Shown here: positions 55,350-63,001 of the stretch, piece by piece
Numbering within the stretch: position 1 is the stretch's first letter
Layout: every line of letters begins with the position of its first letter
Assembly (NCBI RefSeq): GCF_009712425.2
Contig: NZ_VCJR02000001.1
Location: forward strand, 1,120,001 to 1,184,000
Direction of reading: 5' to 3'
DNA from: Aquisalinus luteolus
GTDB taxonomy: Bacteria > Pseudomonadota > Alphaproteobacteria > Caulobacterales > Parvularculaceae
Length of the DNA: 64,000 nt
Notes under the pieces: model-generated
The model's database searches: none
Seen by the model: the letters and a program-made list of their open reading frames with translations, nothing else
Told to the model about the DNA's origin: nothing
Made by a program: the position numbers and the translations under genes

Positions 55350-56672
55350 ATGTCGGATGACCTGTTCCAGTCCGCCGGTCTAGAGAAGGGTGCACCGCGC
55401 CCGCTGGCAGACAGGCTGCGCCCGCAGACGCTGGATCAGGTCGTCGGTCAGGATCACTTGCTGGGTGAGGGCATGCCACTCAAGCGCATGCTCGACGCGC
55501 GGCGGCTGTCTTCAATTGTGCTCTGGGGGCCACCCGGCGTCGGCAAGACGACCATTGCCCGCTTGCTGGCCGACAAGGCCGATCTCGAATTTCACCAGAT
55601 CTCGGCGATCTTTTCCGGCGTTGCCGATCTGCGCAAGGTGTTCGCTGAGGCGGAAGCCCGCCGCCGCACTGGTCGCGGCACGCTGTTATTCGTCGACGAG
55701 ATCCACCGTTTCAACCGCGCCCAGCAGGACGGTTTTCTGCCTCATGTCGAAAGTGGGTTGATCACACTGGTCGGTGCGACGACGGAGAACCCGTCCTTCG
55801 AACTAAACGCCGCCTTGCTCTCGCGGGCGCAAGTTCTGACGCTGAAGCGGCTGGACGATGCGGCTCTAGACAAGCTGCTCGCCCGCGCCGAGGAAGAGGA
55901 AGACCAGCGCTTGCCGCTGACCACTGCCGCGCGAGAAAGCCTGAAGGCCATGGCCGATGGCGATGGACGCTTCCTTTTGAACCTTGTCGAGGACATCTTT
56001 GCAGAGCCGGTCGATGGCGAGGACCTGGAGCCTGACGCGCTGTCGCGCATCGTCCAGCGCCGCGCCCCGGTCTATGACAAGGCGCAGGAGGGGCATTACA
56101 ACCTCATCAGTGCCCTGCATAAATCCGTTCGCGGATCGGATCCGGATGCGGCGCTCTACTGGCTGGCGCGCATGCTGGCGGGCGGGGAAGACCCGCTCTA
56201 TCTGTGCCGCCGCGTCGTGCGCATGGCGAGCGAGGATATCGGCATGGCTGACCCGAATGCGCTCACCGTCTGCCTCGCCGCGAAAGAGGCCTATGATTTT
56301 CTGGGGAGCCCGGAAGGTGAACTGGCACTGGCGCAAGCCGTGATCTATGTGGCGACGGCACCGAAATCGAACGCCGCCTATTCGGCCTTCAGACGGGCTC
56401 AGCGGGCTGCGCGGGAGACCGGCTCTCTGATGCCGCCGCCATACGCCATGAACGCGCCGACCAAGATGATGAAGGATCTCGGTTATTCTGATGGCTATGT
56501 CTATGACCATGACGCGCCGGATGCGTTTGCCGGGCTCGACTATTTCCCGCCGGACATGGAACGCCAGTCTTTCTATGAGCCAGTGCCGCGCGGGATGGAG
56601 AAAGATATCCGCAAGCGGATCGATTTCTGGAATGCTCGTCGCAAGCCGAGGGATAACGGCGGGGAGGGGTGA
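55350..56672 (+). CDS. rarA: Replication-associated recombination protein A (MgsA/RarA AAA+ ATPase)
   Basis: A 440-residue clamp-loader-like AAA+ protein with Walker A GPPGVGKTT (about 54-62), Walker B LLFVDEIHRFN (112-122) and the C-terminal tetramerisation part (YDHDAPDAFAGLDYFPPDMERQSFY). It acts at stalled replication forks. ATG follows the degP stop codon directly, so it is probably translated from a site inside degP. Confidence 0.95.
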   Translation: MSDDLFQSAGLEKGAPRPLADRLRPQTLDQVVGQDHLLGEGMPLKRMLDARRLSSIVLWGPPGVGKTTIARLLADKADLEFHQISAIFSGVADLRKVFAEAEARRRTGRGTLLFVDEIHRFNRAQQDGFLPHVESGLITLVGATTENPSFELNAALLSRAQVLTLKRLDDAALDKLLARAEEEEDQRLPLTTAARESLKAMADGDGRFLLNLVEDIFAEPVDGEDLEPDALSRIVQRRAPVYDKAQEGHYNLISALHKSVRGSDPDAALYWLARMLAGGEDPLYLCRRVVRMASEDIGMADPNALTVCLAAKEAYDFLGSPEGELALAQAVIYVATAPKSNAAYSAFRRAQRAARETGSLMPPPYAMNAPTKMMKDLGYSDGYVYDHDAPDAFAGLDYFPPDMERQSFYEPVPRGMEKDIRKRIDFWNARRKPRDNGGEG

Positions 56673-57472
56673 TGGAAGCCCTGATTGCCAGCAAGGCCAT
56701 CATCGTCTTCGGCGTCTTCGCGCTGCTTTTTGCCGGTGAACGGCTCGCCGGTTTCGCCCGCCAGCCGGAACAGGGCGCGGAAAAGCGCAATCGCCTGATC
56801 CGCAATGTCGGTCTGTGGCTGATCACCGTGCCGGTCTCGCCCCTGATCGTCATTCCGATCACGGCGTTCGCCGTGAGCCATGCCCTGTGGCAGCGGCCGG
56901 ACTGGTGGAGCGGGGCAGATGGTGGTCTCGGGGGCCTCGCCCTAGATATCCTGCTGCTCGATCTGTGGATCTACTGGATGCACCGCGCTTTCCATCGCGT
57001 GCCGTTCCTGTGGCGGTTTCACGAGATCCATCACCGCGACGGTTTTCTTGATGCGACATCCGCCTTCCGGTTTCATTTCGCCGAGGTGATCCTGTCAGCC
57101 TCCGTCAGGGCGGCGTTCATCATCGCGCTCGCCATGCCGCTGTCGAGCGTCATCGTGTTCGAGACTGTCGCCGCCGTCATCGTCACGCTGCACCATTCCA
57201 ATATCCGCCTGCCGCGCTGGCTGGAGCGGCCGTTGAGCTTTGTGATCATCACACCCTCGATCCACTGGGTGCACCACCATGTGATCCGTTCTGATACAAA
57301 TTCGAATTACGGCACGATATTCTCGTTCTGGGACCCGCTGTTCGGCACGCGCAGCGCAACGCAGCGCACGGCGAATCTGCCCATCGGTCTTGATGATGCA
57401 GGTGACATTTCGCTCGGCGGGCTTATTGTGCAGCCCTTTCGCGGGAGTGGGCACCGCATGGGAGAAGAATGA
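56672..57472 (+). CDS. Sterol desaturase/fatty acid hydroxylase-family membrane protein
   Basis: A 266-residue di-iron membrane oxygenase. Histidine clusters: HRAFH (104-108), HEIHH (117-121), LHHS (174-175) and HWVHHH (198-203). Hydrophobic segments are at 8-22, 47-70, 86-102 and 145-175. It should hydroxylate or desaturate a lipid, perhaps a fatty-acyl or carotenoid-like substrate. ATG at 56672 shares the sequence TGATG with the rarA stop; a GTG three nt earlier is an alternative. Followed by an overlapping crcB. Confidence 0.87.
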   Translation: MEALIASKAIIVFGVFALLFAGERLAGFARQPEQGAEKRNRLIRNVGLWLITVPVSPLIVIPITAFAVSHALWQRPDWWSGADGGLGGLALDILLLDLWIYWMHRAFHRVPFLWRFHEIHHRDGFLDATSAFRFHFAEVILSASVRAAFIIALAMPLSSVIVFETVAAVIVTLHHSNIRLPRWLERPLSFVIITPSIHWVHHHVIRSDTNSNYGTIFSFWDPLFGTRSATQRTANLPIGLDDAGDISLGGLIVQPFRGSGHRMGEE

Positions 57473-57870
57473 TGCAGGGCTATATGATCTGGCTGGTGAT
57501 CGCCGCAGGCGGCGCGATAGGGGCCATGGCGCGGCATGCGGTCGGCCAGCTCGCCATGCGGCTGCTGGGGCCGAACTTCCCCTGGGGTACGCTGACGGTC
57601 AATGTGCTCGGCTCGCTCGCCATGGGCCTCGTCATCGCCTGGCTCGTCGCGCGCGAGCCTGCAGGGCAGGGTGTGAGAGCATTTCTCGCCGTTGGCTTGC
57701 TTGGCGCGTTCACCACGTTTTCGACCTTTGCGCTCGACGCGGTAACGCTGTATGAGCGCAAGGCGATGATGACCGCCGGCCTATACGTCGGGGCATCCGT
57801 CATTCTGTCGATCGTTGCGTTGTTTGCCGGTCTTGCTGCCGGGCGCAGCCTGTTTGAAAGAGCGTTGTGA
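57469..57870 (+). CDS. crcB: Fluoride ion channel CrcB/Fluc
   Basis: A 133-residue, four-helix protein with family motifs GGAIGAMARH (14-23), WGTLTVNVLGS and GAFTTFSTF. It forms a dual-topology dimer that exports F-. Two adjacent ATG codons (57469, 57472) are possible starts; the first overlaps the previous stop by 4 nt. No fluoride riboswitch is seen; expression would come from the upstream genes. Confidence 0.93.
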   Translation: MMQGYMIWLVIAAGGAIGAMARHAVGQLAMRLLGPNFPWGTLTVNVLGSLAMGLVIAWLVAREPAGQGVRAFLAVGLLGAFTTFSTFALDAVTLYERKAMMTAGLYVGASVILSIVALFAGLAAGRSLFERAL

Positions 57871-58856
57871 TGAGCGGTGTGAATAATGTCGAGGTAAAGG
57901 ATGCCGATGACGGCATGCGGCTGGACCGGTGGTTCCGCCAGCATTACCCGCATGTGCGCCATGGCGAGCTGGAGAAGATGCTGCGAAAGGGACAGATCCG
58001 CGTCGATGGCGGCCGGATCAAGTCCAACCGTCGCCTTGTCGCCGGCGAGACCGTTCGCGTTCCGCCGGTCGGCACGCCGGAGCAGGCTGTAAAGGCCGAA
58101 AGCTCCGAGGCCGACAAGAAATATATCCGCTCGCTCGTCATCTACGAGGATGACGCGCTGATCGCCATCAACAAGCCGTTCGGCATCGCCGTGCAGGGCG
58201 GGGCGAAGACCCGCCGCCATATCGACGGCATGCTGGATGGTCTGCAGCAGCCGGGCGGGGAGCGCCCGCGGCTCGTCCACCGGCTCGACCGTGACACGGG
58301 CGGGCTTCTGCTGCTGGGCAAGAACCGCAAGGCGGCGGCGCGCCTGTCGGAGTTTTTTCAGAAGCACCAGGTCGACAAGGAATACTGGGCGTTGTGCTGG
58401 AAGATGCCGCATCCCATGGAGGGACAGATCGACATGCCGATCGCCAAGAAAATGGTGCGGATCATGCAAGAGGATCAGGAGCGGGTGATTCCCGCCGATG
58501 ATGACGACAATGACGCGAAACGGGCACTGACCGATTATCAGGTGGTCGGGGAGGCCGGCGGCAAGGTTTCTTTCGTCGCGCTGAGGCCGCTGACCGGGCG
58601 GACCCACCAGTTGCGCGTGCACACCGCCGCCATCGGGCACCCGATCATCGGGGACGGGAAATATGGGGGCGAGAAGGCGAAGGTCGAAGGCATATCGGCG
58701 AAGATGCACCTGTTCTGCCGGGCGATGAGCTTTCCTCATCCCAAGACCGGCAAGAGGATGATGTTACGGGCCGACCTGACCGGCCATATGGACAAGACAT
58801 GGACCCTATTCGGGTTCGAACGAAAGCCGGAGATCATCTGGCCGCATAACAACTGA
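57870..58856 (+). CDS. RluC/RluD-family 23S rRNA pseudouridine synthase
   Basis: A 328-residue enzyme with an N-terminal S4 RNA-binding domain (about 16-75) and a pseudouridine synthase domain with catalytic Asp140 in HRLDRDTGGLLLL. Later motifs GRTHQLRVH and GHPIIGDGKYGG are intact. Closest to RluC (positions 955, 2504, 2580 in E. coli) by order, but the exact targets are inferred. ATG shares TGATG with the crcB stop. Confidence 0.9.
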   Translation: MSGVNNVEVKDADDGMRLDRWFRQHYPHVRHGELEKMLRKGQIRVDGGRIKSNRRLVAGETVRVPPVGTPEQAVKAESSEADKKYIRSLVIYEDDALIAINKPFGIAVQGGAKTRRHIDGMLDGLQQPGGERPRLVHRLDRDTGGLLLLGKNRKAAARLSEFFQKHQVDKEYWALCWKMPHPMEGQIDMPIAKKMVRIMQEDQERVIPADDDDNDAKRALTDYQVVGEAGGKVSFVALRPLTGRTHQLRVHTAAIGHPIIGDGKYGGEKAKVEGISAKMHLFCRAMSFPHPKTGKRMMLRADLTGHMDKTWTLFGFERKPEIIWPHNN

Positions 58857-58888
58857 AGGACTGGCCCGATCATGAAGGGCGAAGACGG

Positions 58889-59638
58889 ATGACTGACATG
58901 AGTATCGAGCAGACACCATTGCCAAAGCGCTTCTACAAGACGGCAGACGTCGATTATGTCGATGAATGCTGGAACATCACGCTGGACGGGCGCACGGCGA
59001 AAACGCCGGTCGGCAAACGGCTGTCGACCATCCACGAAGCACTGGCCCGCGCCATTGCCGATGAATGGAATGCACAGGGCGAACACGTCAACCCGTCCAG
59101 CATGCCGCTGACCCAGCGCCTGATGCTTGTGCAGGACCGTGGCAAGCAGGATCGGGACAAATGGGCCGACGGTATGCGCAACTATCTGCAGACTGACCTT
59201 CTGTGCTATCGTGCCGGTGCGCCGGAAGAGCTGGTCCAGCGCCAGACCCGCGTTTGGGATGCCTATCTGGCATGGGCCAAGGATACGCTGTCGATCAAGC
59301 TCAAGACGACGACCGGCGTTCTCGCCGTCGACCAGCCGCCGGAAGCGTTGCAGGCGCTGAACGCACAGATTGCCGAGATGGATGAGGAAGTACTGTGCTG
59401 CCTCGCCGCGGCAACGGAAATTACCGGCTCTGTCGTGCTGGCCCTGGCGCTCGGCTATCGCGCCGCCGATGCGGAAGACATTTTCGAGGTCTCCCGCCTC
59501 GACGAGCAATACCAGGCCGAAAAATGGGGCGAGGATGCCGAGGCCGTCGAGCGCGAAGGGGCGCTGCAGGCGGAGTTCATGGCGATCTCAAGATATCTGG
59601 AGCTGATCAGCGGCTCTGACGCCAGTCCCGATAATTGA
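58889..59638 (+). CDS. ATP12-family F1-ATPase assembly chaperone
   Basis: A 249-residue protein. Segments PKRFYKTADVDY, ITLDGRTAKTPVGKRL and PLTQRLM, and a C-terminal helical half with FEVSRLDEQYQAEKWGED, identify the ATP12 family. In mitochondria and alphaproteobacteria it protects the F1 alpha subunit before assembly. The atp genes are not nearby. Its 3' end overlaps the convergent SDR gene by 32 nt. Confidence 0.9.
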   Translation: MTDMSIEQTPLPKRFYKTADVDYVDECWNITLDGRTAKTPVGKRLSTIHEALARAIADEWNAQGEHVNPSSMPLTQRLMLVQDRGKQDRDKWADGMRNYLQTDLLCYRAGAPEELVQRQTRVWDAYLAWAKDTLSIKLKTTTGVLAVDQPPEALQALNAQIAEMDEEVLCCLAAATEITGSVVLALALGYRAADAEDIFEVSRLDEQYQAEKWGEDAEAVEREGALQAEFMAISRYLELISGSDASPDN

Positions 59639-60338
59639 TCCGTGTGGCGTTGTCGGTGAAAGCCGGTGATGCCATTTCCACGATCAATTCGGCAATGTCT
59701 TCGGGCGGGGGCAGCGTAGAGGGGTCCTCGCCCGGCATCGCCCGTGCCCGCATCTGGGTGCGCGTCGCGCCGGGGTTCATCAGGTTGACGCGGATATTCG
59801 TCTTCTCGACCTCATGGGCGTATGTCAGCGCCATCGCCTCCATCGCCGCTTTTGACACCGTATAGGCACCCCAGAAGGGCTTGTTGCTTTCTGTCGTGCT
59901 CGTGGTGACAAAGACGACACGGGCGGCGTCGGACTGGCGCAGCAGCGGGTCCAGCACGGCTGTCAGCTGCCAGTTGGCAAGGAAGTTGATGCCGAGGGTC
60001 GAGTCCCACGTCTTCTTGTCGATATCGGTGACCGGGCACAGTTCGCCCAGCACGCCGGCATTGCCGATGAAGATGTCGAGCTTGCCGAAGCGGTCTTCCA
60101 GCGCCGGGGCGAGCTGGTTAAGCGCGGCATAATCGGCGAGATCCACGGCAATCAGAGACGCCTTGCCGCCGGCGGCCTTGATCTCGTCATCCAGCTCTTC
60201 CAGCGCACCCTGGGTACGGGCGAGAATGATGACATGGGCCCCGGCCTTGGCCAGTGCGAGGGCGGCGGCGCGGCCGATGCCGCGCGAGGCGCCGGTGACG
60301 AGGGCATAGCGCCCGGAAAGGTCGTGTTGTTCAGTCAT
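59607..60338 (-). CDS. SDR-family short-chain oxidoreductase
   Basis: A 243-residue classical SDR: cofactor motif TGASRGIG (15-22), NAG (93-95), and catalytic Tyr159-x3-Lys163 (GAYTVSKAA). The active-site serine would be Ser147 or replaced by Thr146 in VFVTTSTTES. Substrate is unknown. It is convergent with, and overlaps, the ATP12 gene, so both share 32 bp of coding sequence. Confidence 0.88.
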   Translation of the reverse strand: MTEQHDLSGRYALVTGASRGIGRAAALALAKAGAHVIILARTQGALEELDDEIKAAGGKASLIAVDLADYAALNQLAPALEDRFGKLDIFIGNAGVLGELCPVTDIDKKTWDSTLGINFLANWQLTAVLDPLLRQSDAARVVFVTTSTTESNKPFWGAYTVSKAAMEAMALTYAHEVEKTNIRVNLMNPGATRTQMRARAMPGEDPSTLPPPEDIAELIVEMASPAFTDNATRINYRDWRQSR

Positions 60339-60389
60339 GACCGCAGGGATTAAGCCGAAATCGCCGCTTCTGCAAGCAAGACAGGCGCG

Positions 60390-60830
60390 TCAGAGCGCGG
60401 CCCGGATTTCGGCCGCGATCTCTTCCAGCGCCTTGGGGTCGGCCATACCGCTCGCCGGGTCGGCATGGGGCTTCATCGCGCCGCCTTCCCAGACCGGGAT
60501 AATATGGAAATGGATGTGGAAGACGCTCTGGCCCGCAGGCGCGCCGTTGAATTGGGCGATACGGATGCCGTCAGGCGCGAGGGCCTTGTCAATGGCTTTT
60601 GCAATCATCTGTGTGCGCTGGATCAGCATTGAGAGAACGTCCGGGTCGACCGTCAGCAGGTTCGTCGCCTGCGCCTTTTTCGGGATGACCAGCGTGTGCC
60701 CGCGCGTCTGGGGGAAAGCGTCCATGAAGGAAAGAACCTCGTCATCCTCATGGATCTTCACGCTCGGGATCTCGCCCTTGATGATCCTGGCGAAGATATT
60801 GTCCGTATCGTAGGTTTCCTTGAGGCTCAT
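60390..60830 (-). CDS. HIT-family nucleotide hydrolase/transferase
   Basis: A 146-residue HIT protein: histidine triad HIHFHIIPVW with His105, His107 and His109 (nucleophile by family rule). The N-terminus DNIFARIIKGEIPSVKIHED is typical of the HinT/PKCI branch, which hydrolyses AMP-linked substrates. The start at 60830 (MSLKETYD) follows AAGGAAAA; the longer frame to 60872 has no conserved content. It lies 19 nt downstream of the DUF2007 gene. Confidence 0.92.
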   Translation of the reverse strand: MSLKETYDTDNIFARIIKGEIPSVKIHEDDEVLSFMDAFPQTRGHTLVIPKKAQATNLLTVDPDVLSMLIQRTQMIAKAIDKALAPDGIRIAQFNGAPAGQSVFHIHFHIIPVWEGGAMKPHADPASGMADPKALEEIAAEIRAAL

Positions 60831-60849
60831 TGAGTTTTCCTTGGTCGCA

Positions 60850-61212
60850 TCACAGGACGTAGAGAAAGACAAAGGCCAGTGCGAGCAGGGCGAGCATCAG
60901 CCATTTATAACGGATGAAGATACCTTTTCCGGGCTGCTCCCCATCTTCAGGCTCTCCATAAAATTCATCATCATAGTCCTCACCATCGAATTCTGCTTCG
61001 CCGGAAGAGACAGTTTTAAGGAGTGTCTGAGCAGCCTCGAACTGGTGCTTCGGAACCATGATACGCAGCATGGTGGCACCCATCGCCAGATTTGGGTAGG
61101 CGGCGGAATAAGCATTGGCATCGGCGAGTTCAGCGTCGACATCATTGGCCCGAAGATAGCTGAGCGCTATGCGCGCTTCTTCCTGATTGAGATATTTGGC
61201 CAGTGTTTGCAT
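60850..61212 (-). CDS. DUF2007 signal-transducing-like protein with C-terminal membrane helix
   Basis: A 120-residue protein. The N-terminal half (1-70) matches the DUF2007 fold (LAKYLNQEEARIALSYLRANDVDAEL...LRIMVPKHQFEAAQTLL). An acidic linker (about 72-95) follows, and a single C-terminal helix (KWLMLALLALAFVFLYVL) places the domain in the cytoplasm as a tail-anchored protein. The function is not established. Confidence 0.82.
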   Translation of the reverse strand: MQTLAKYLNQEEARIALSYLRANDVDAELADANAYSAAYPNLAMGATMLRIMVPKHQFEAAQTLLKTVSSGEAEFDGEDYDDEFYGEPEDGEQPGKGIFIRYKWLMLALLALAFVFLYVL

Positions 61213-61224
61213 CCCGCCAGCCTA

Positions 61225-62379
61225 TCACCCTTTTCGATAGGGCGTATAGTGTTTGAGGATGTCGATATCGGCCTCGTTATGGGCGCGTTCATCCTCAAGA
61301 TAGCGGGCGATGGCCGTGCGGAAATTGTCATCCCTGATCCAGTGGGCGGAGTGCGTTTCCACCGGTTCATAGCCGCGGGCGATCTTGTGCTCTCCTTGCG
61401 CGCCGGCCTCGACACGGGTGAGCCCGTTGGCGATGGCATAGTCGATCGCCTGATAATAACAGACCTCGAAATGCAGGAAGGGCACATGCTCCGTACAGCC
61501 CCAATAGCGGCCATAGAGCGTGTCGCCGCCGATCATGTTCAGCGCGCCAGCAATATATTGCCCATCGCGTTTGGCCATCACCAGCAGCACCTTGTCAGCC
61601 ATGCGTTCGATCAGCAGGCGGAAGAAGGTGCGCGTCAGATAGGGCGTTCCCCATTTGCGTGCGCCCGTATCCTGATAGAAAATCCAGAAAGCATCGAGGT
61701 GTTCTTCGGTTATATCGGAGCCGGTGATCCACTCTATCTCGACGCCTTCTGCCGGAATTTTCTCGCGTTCCTTGCGCAAGTTCTTGCGCTTGCGCGAGGC
61801 AAGCTCGCCCAGAAAATCATCGAAGCTGTCATAGCCGTGATTGGTGAAGTGATATTGCTGCCCCGACCGGCGCAAGAGGCCGAGGGCATCACCGATGCGG
61901 GCCTCTTCCGGCTGCAGGAAATTGATATGCAGGGAGGAGAAGGCGAATTTCTCCGCGATTTGCGTTGCCGCGCCCGCCAGCTGCAGCCGTGCGCCGTCAT
62001 CGCGGGCGAGCAGGCGCGGGCCGGGGACCGGCGTGAACGGCACGGCTGAGAGCAGCTTGGGATAATACTTCCCGCCAGCGCGTTCATAGGCATCGGCCCA
62101 GGCATAGTCGAAGACATATTCGCCCTGGCTGTGCCCCTTTACATAGAGCGGCATTGCGCCGATCAGCGCATCGCCTTCCTCCAGAAGCAGGTGAAAGGGC
62201 TGCCAGCCGGTTTCCGGCCTGACCGAGCCAGAGGCCTCCAGCGCGTGCAGGAAGTCCCACGATACGAACGGGTGGTAGGGGCAATCAGCTGGATTGGCGA
62301 GCGCATCCCATGCTTCCCGGTCGATCTCGTCGAGGGAGGAGATGGTGCGTGCCGCTAATGTCGATGAACCGTCTGCCAT
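61225..62379 (-). CDS. GNAT-fold acyltransferase, COG3146/DUF482 family
   Basis: A 384-residue protein with the family start ISSLDEIDREAWDALANP and NPFVSWDFLHALE-like segment (CPYHPFVSWDFL). The second half has the acceptor-side fold with RKNLRKEREKIPAEGVEIEW and YYQAIDYAIANGLTRVEAGAQGEHKIARGY, typical of COG3146, related to FemAB-like peptidyl transferases. The donor and substrate are unknown. Same strand and close to the DUF2007 and HIT genes (12 nt gap), so probably one operon. Confidence 0.88.
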   Translation of the reverse strand: MADGSSTLAARTISSLDEIDREAWDALANPADCPYHPFVSWDFLHALEASGSVRPETGWQPFHLLLEEGDALIGAMPLYVKGHSQGEYVFDYAWADAYERAGGKYYPKLLSAVPFTPVPGPRLLARDDGARLQLAGAATQIAEKFAFSSLHINFLQPEEARIGDALGLLRRSGQQYHFTNHGYDSFDDFLGELASRKRKNLRKEREKIPAEGVEIEWITGSDITEEHLDAFWIFYQDTGARKWGTPYLTRTFFRLLIERMADKVLLVMAKRDGQYIAGALNMIGGDTLYGRYWGCTEHVPFLHFEVCYYQAIDYAIANGLTRVEAGAQGEHKIARGYEPVETHSAHWIRDDNFRTAIARYLEDERAHNEADIDILKHYTPYRKG

Positions 62380-62418
62380 GCCTATAAGATAGGAAGGCTC
62401 TGGCGATCGTCACGCCCC

Positions 62419-62880
62419 TCAAGGGGCGATCTCGAAAATCCCGTCGACTTCGACCGCCGCATCCAAGGGCAGGGACGGGGCCCCGACCGCAGCGCGGGAA
62501 TGGCGCCCTGCATCACCCATCGCAAGCACCATCAGGTCGGATGCGCCATTGATCACTTTCGGGTGGTCGGTGAAGTCAGCCGTGCAATTGACGAACCCGC
62601 CGAGGCGCACGCAGCGCCGGGCCTTTGATAGATCTCCGCCACAAGCGGCTTTTAACTGGGCCAGCAGGTTCAGGCCGCACAGCAGCGCTGCTGCCTTGCC
62701 TTCATCGATGCCTAGGTCAGAGCCGACCTTGCCGGTGATCAGCCCCGACGGCGACATGGAAATCTGGCCGGAGATAATCACGAGATTGCCTGTTACGACC
62801 CAAGGCACATAATTGGCGACAGGGGCGGCAGCCTCCGGCAGGGACAGTCCGTTTGCTTTCAGGGTTTCCTCGATGGTCAT
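62419..62880 (-). CDS. RidA/YjgF-family protein
   Basis: A 153-residue RidA-family protein. The start MTIEETLKANGLSLP, the core VVTGNLVIISGQISMSPSG and the segment VNCTADFTDHPKVINGASDL followed by GDAGRHSRAAVG with the conserved arginine match the longer RidA subgroup. RidA enzymes hydrolyse reactive enamine/imine intermediates; whether this one does is not proven. The ATG at 62880 is chosen; an in-frame codon at 62916 is not conserved. Confidence 0.9.
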   Translation of the reverse strand: MTIEETLKANGLSLPEAAAPVANYVPWVVTGNLVIISGQISMSPSGLITGKVGSDLGIDEGKAAALLCGLNLLAQLKAACGGDLSKARRCVRLGGFVNCTADFTDHPKVINGASDLMVLAMGDAGRHSRAAVGAPSLPLDAAVEVDGIFEIAP

Positions 62881-62944
62881 TGTATTCTCCCGTCTGACGA
62901 TAACCCTTCTAAGCAAGTTTTCACCTGCAGTGGCAATGGTGGCA

Positions 62945-62982
62945 AATAAAAAGGGCGGGCCGTTGCCGGCACCGCCCTTTTA
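62945..62982 (-). terminator. Intrinsic terminator of the TonB receptor gene
   Basis: AAAAGGGCGG (62949-62958) and CCGCCCTTTT (62972-62981) form a 10-bp stem; on the minus strand it is followed by TTTATTTG. It lies 20 nt past the receptor stop codon. Confidence 0.85.
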
Positions 62983-63001
62983 CTTTTCGCGATGTCGCAG
63001 A

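Noticed and set aside
62881-62916. Longer RidA start
   Set aside because: The 12 extra residues are basic and not conserved in the family; the ATG at 62880 begins the usual RidA N-terminus.
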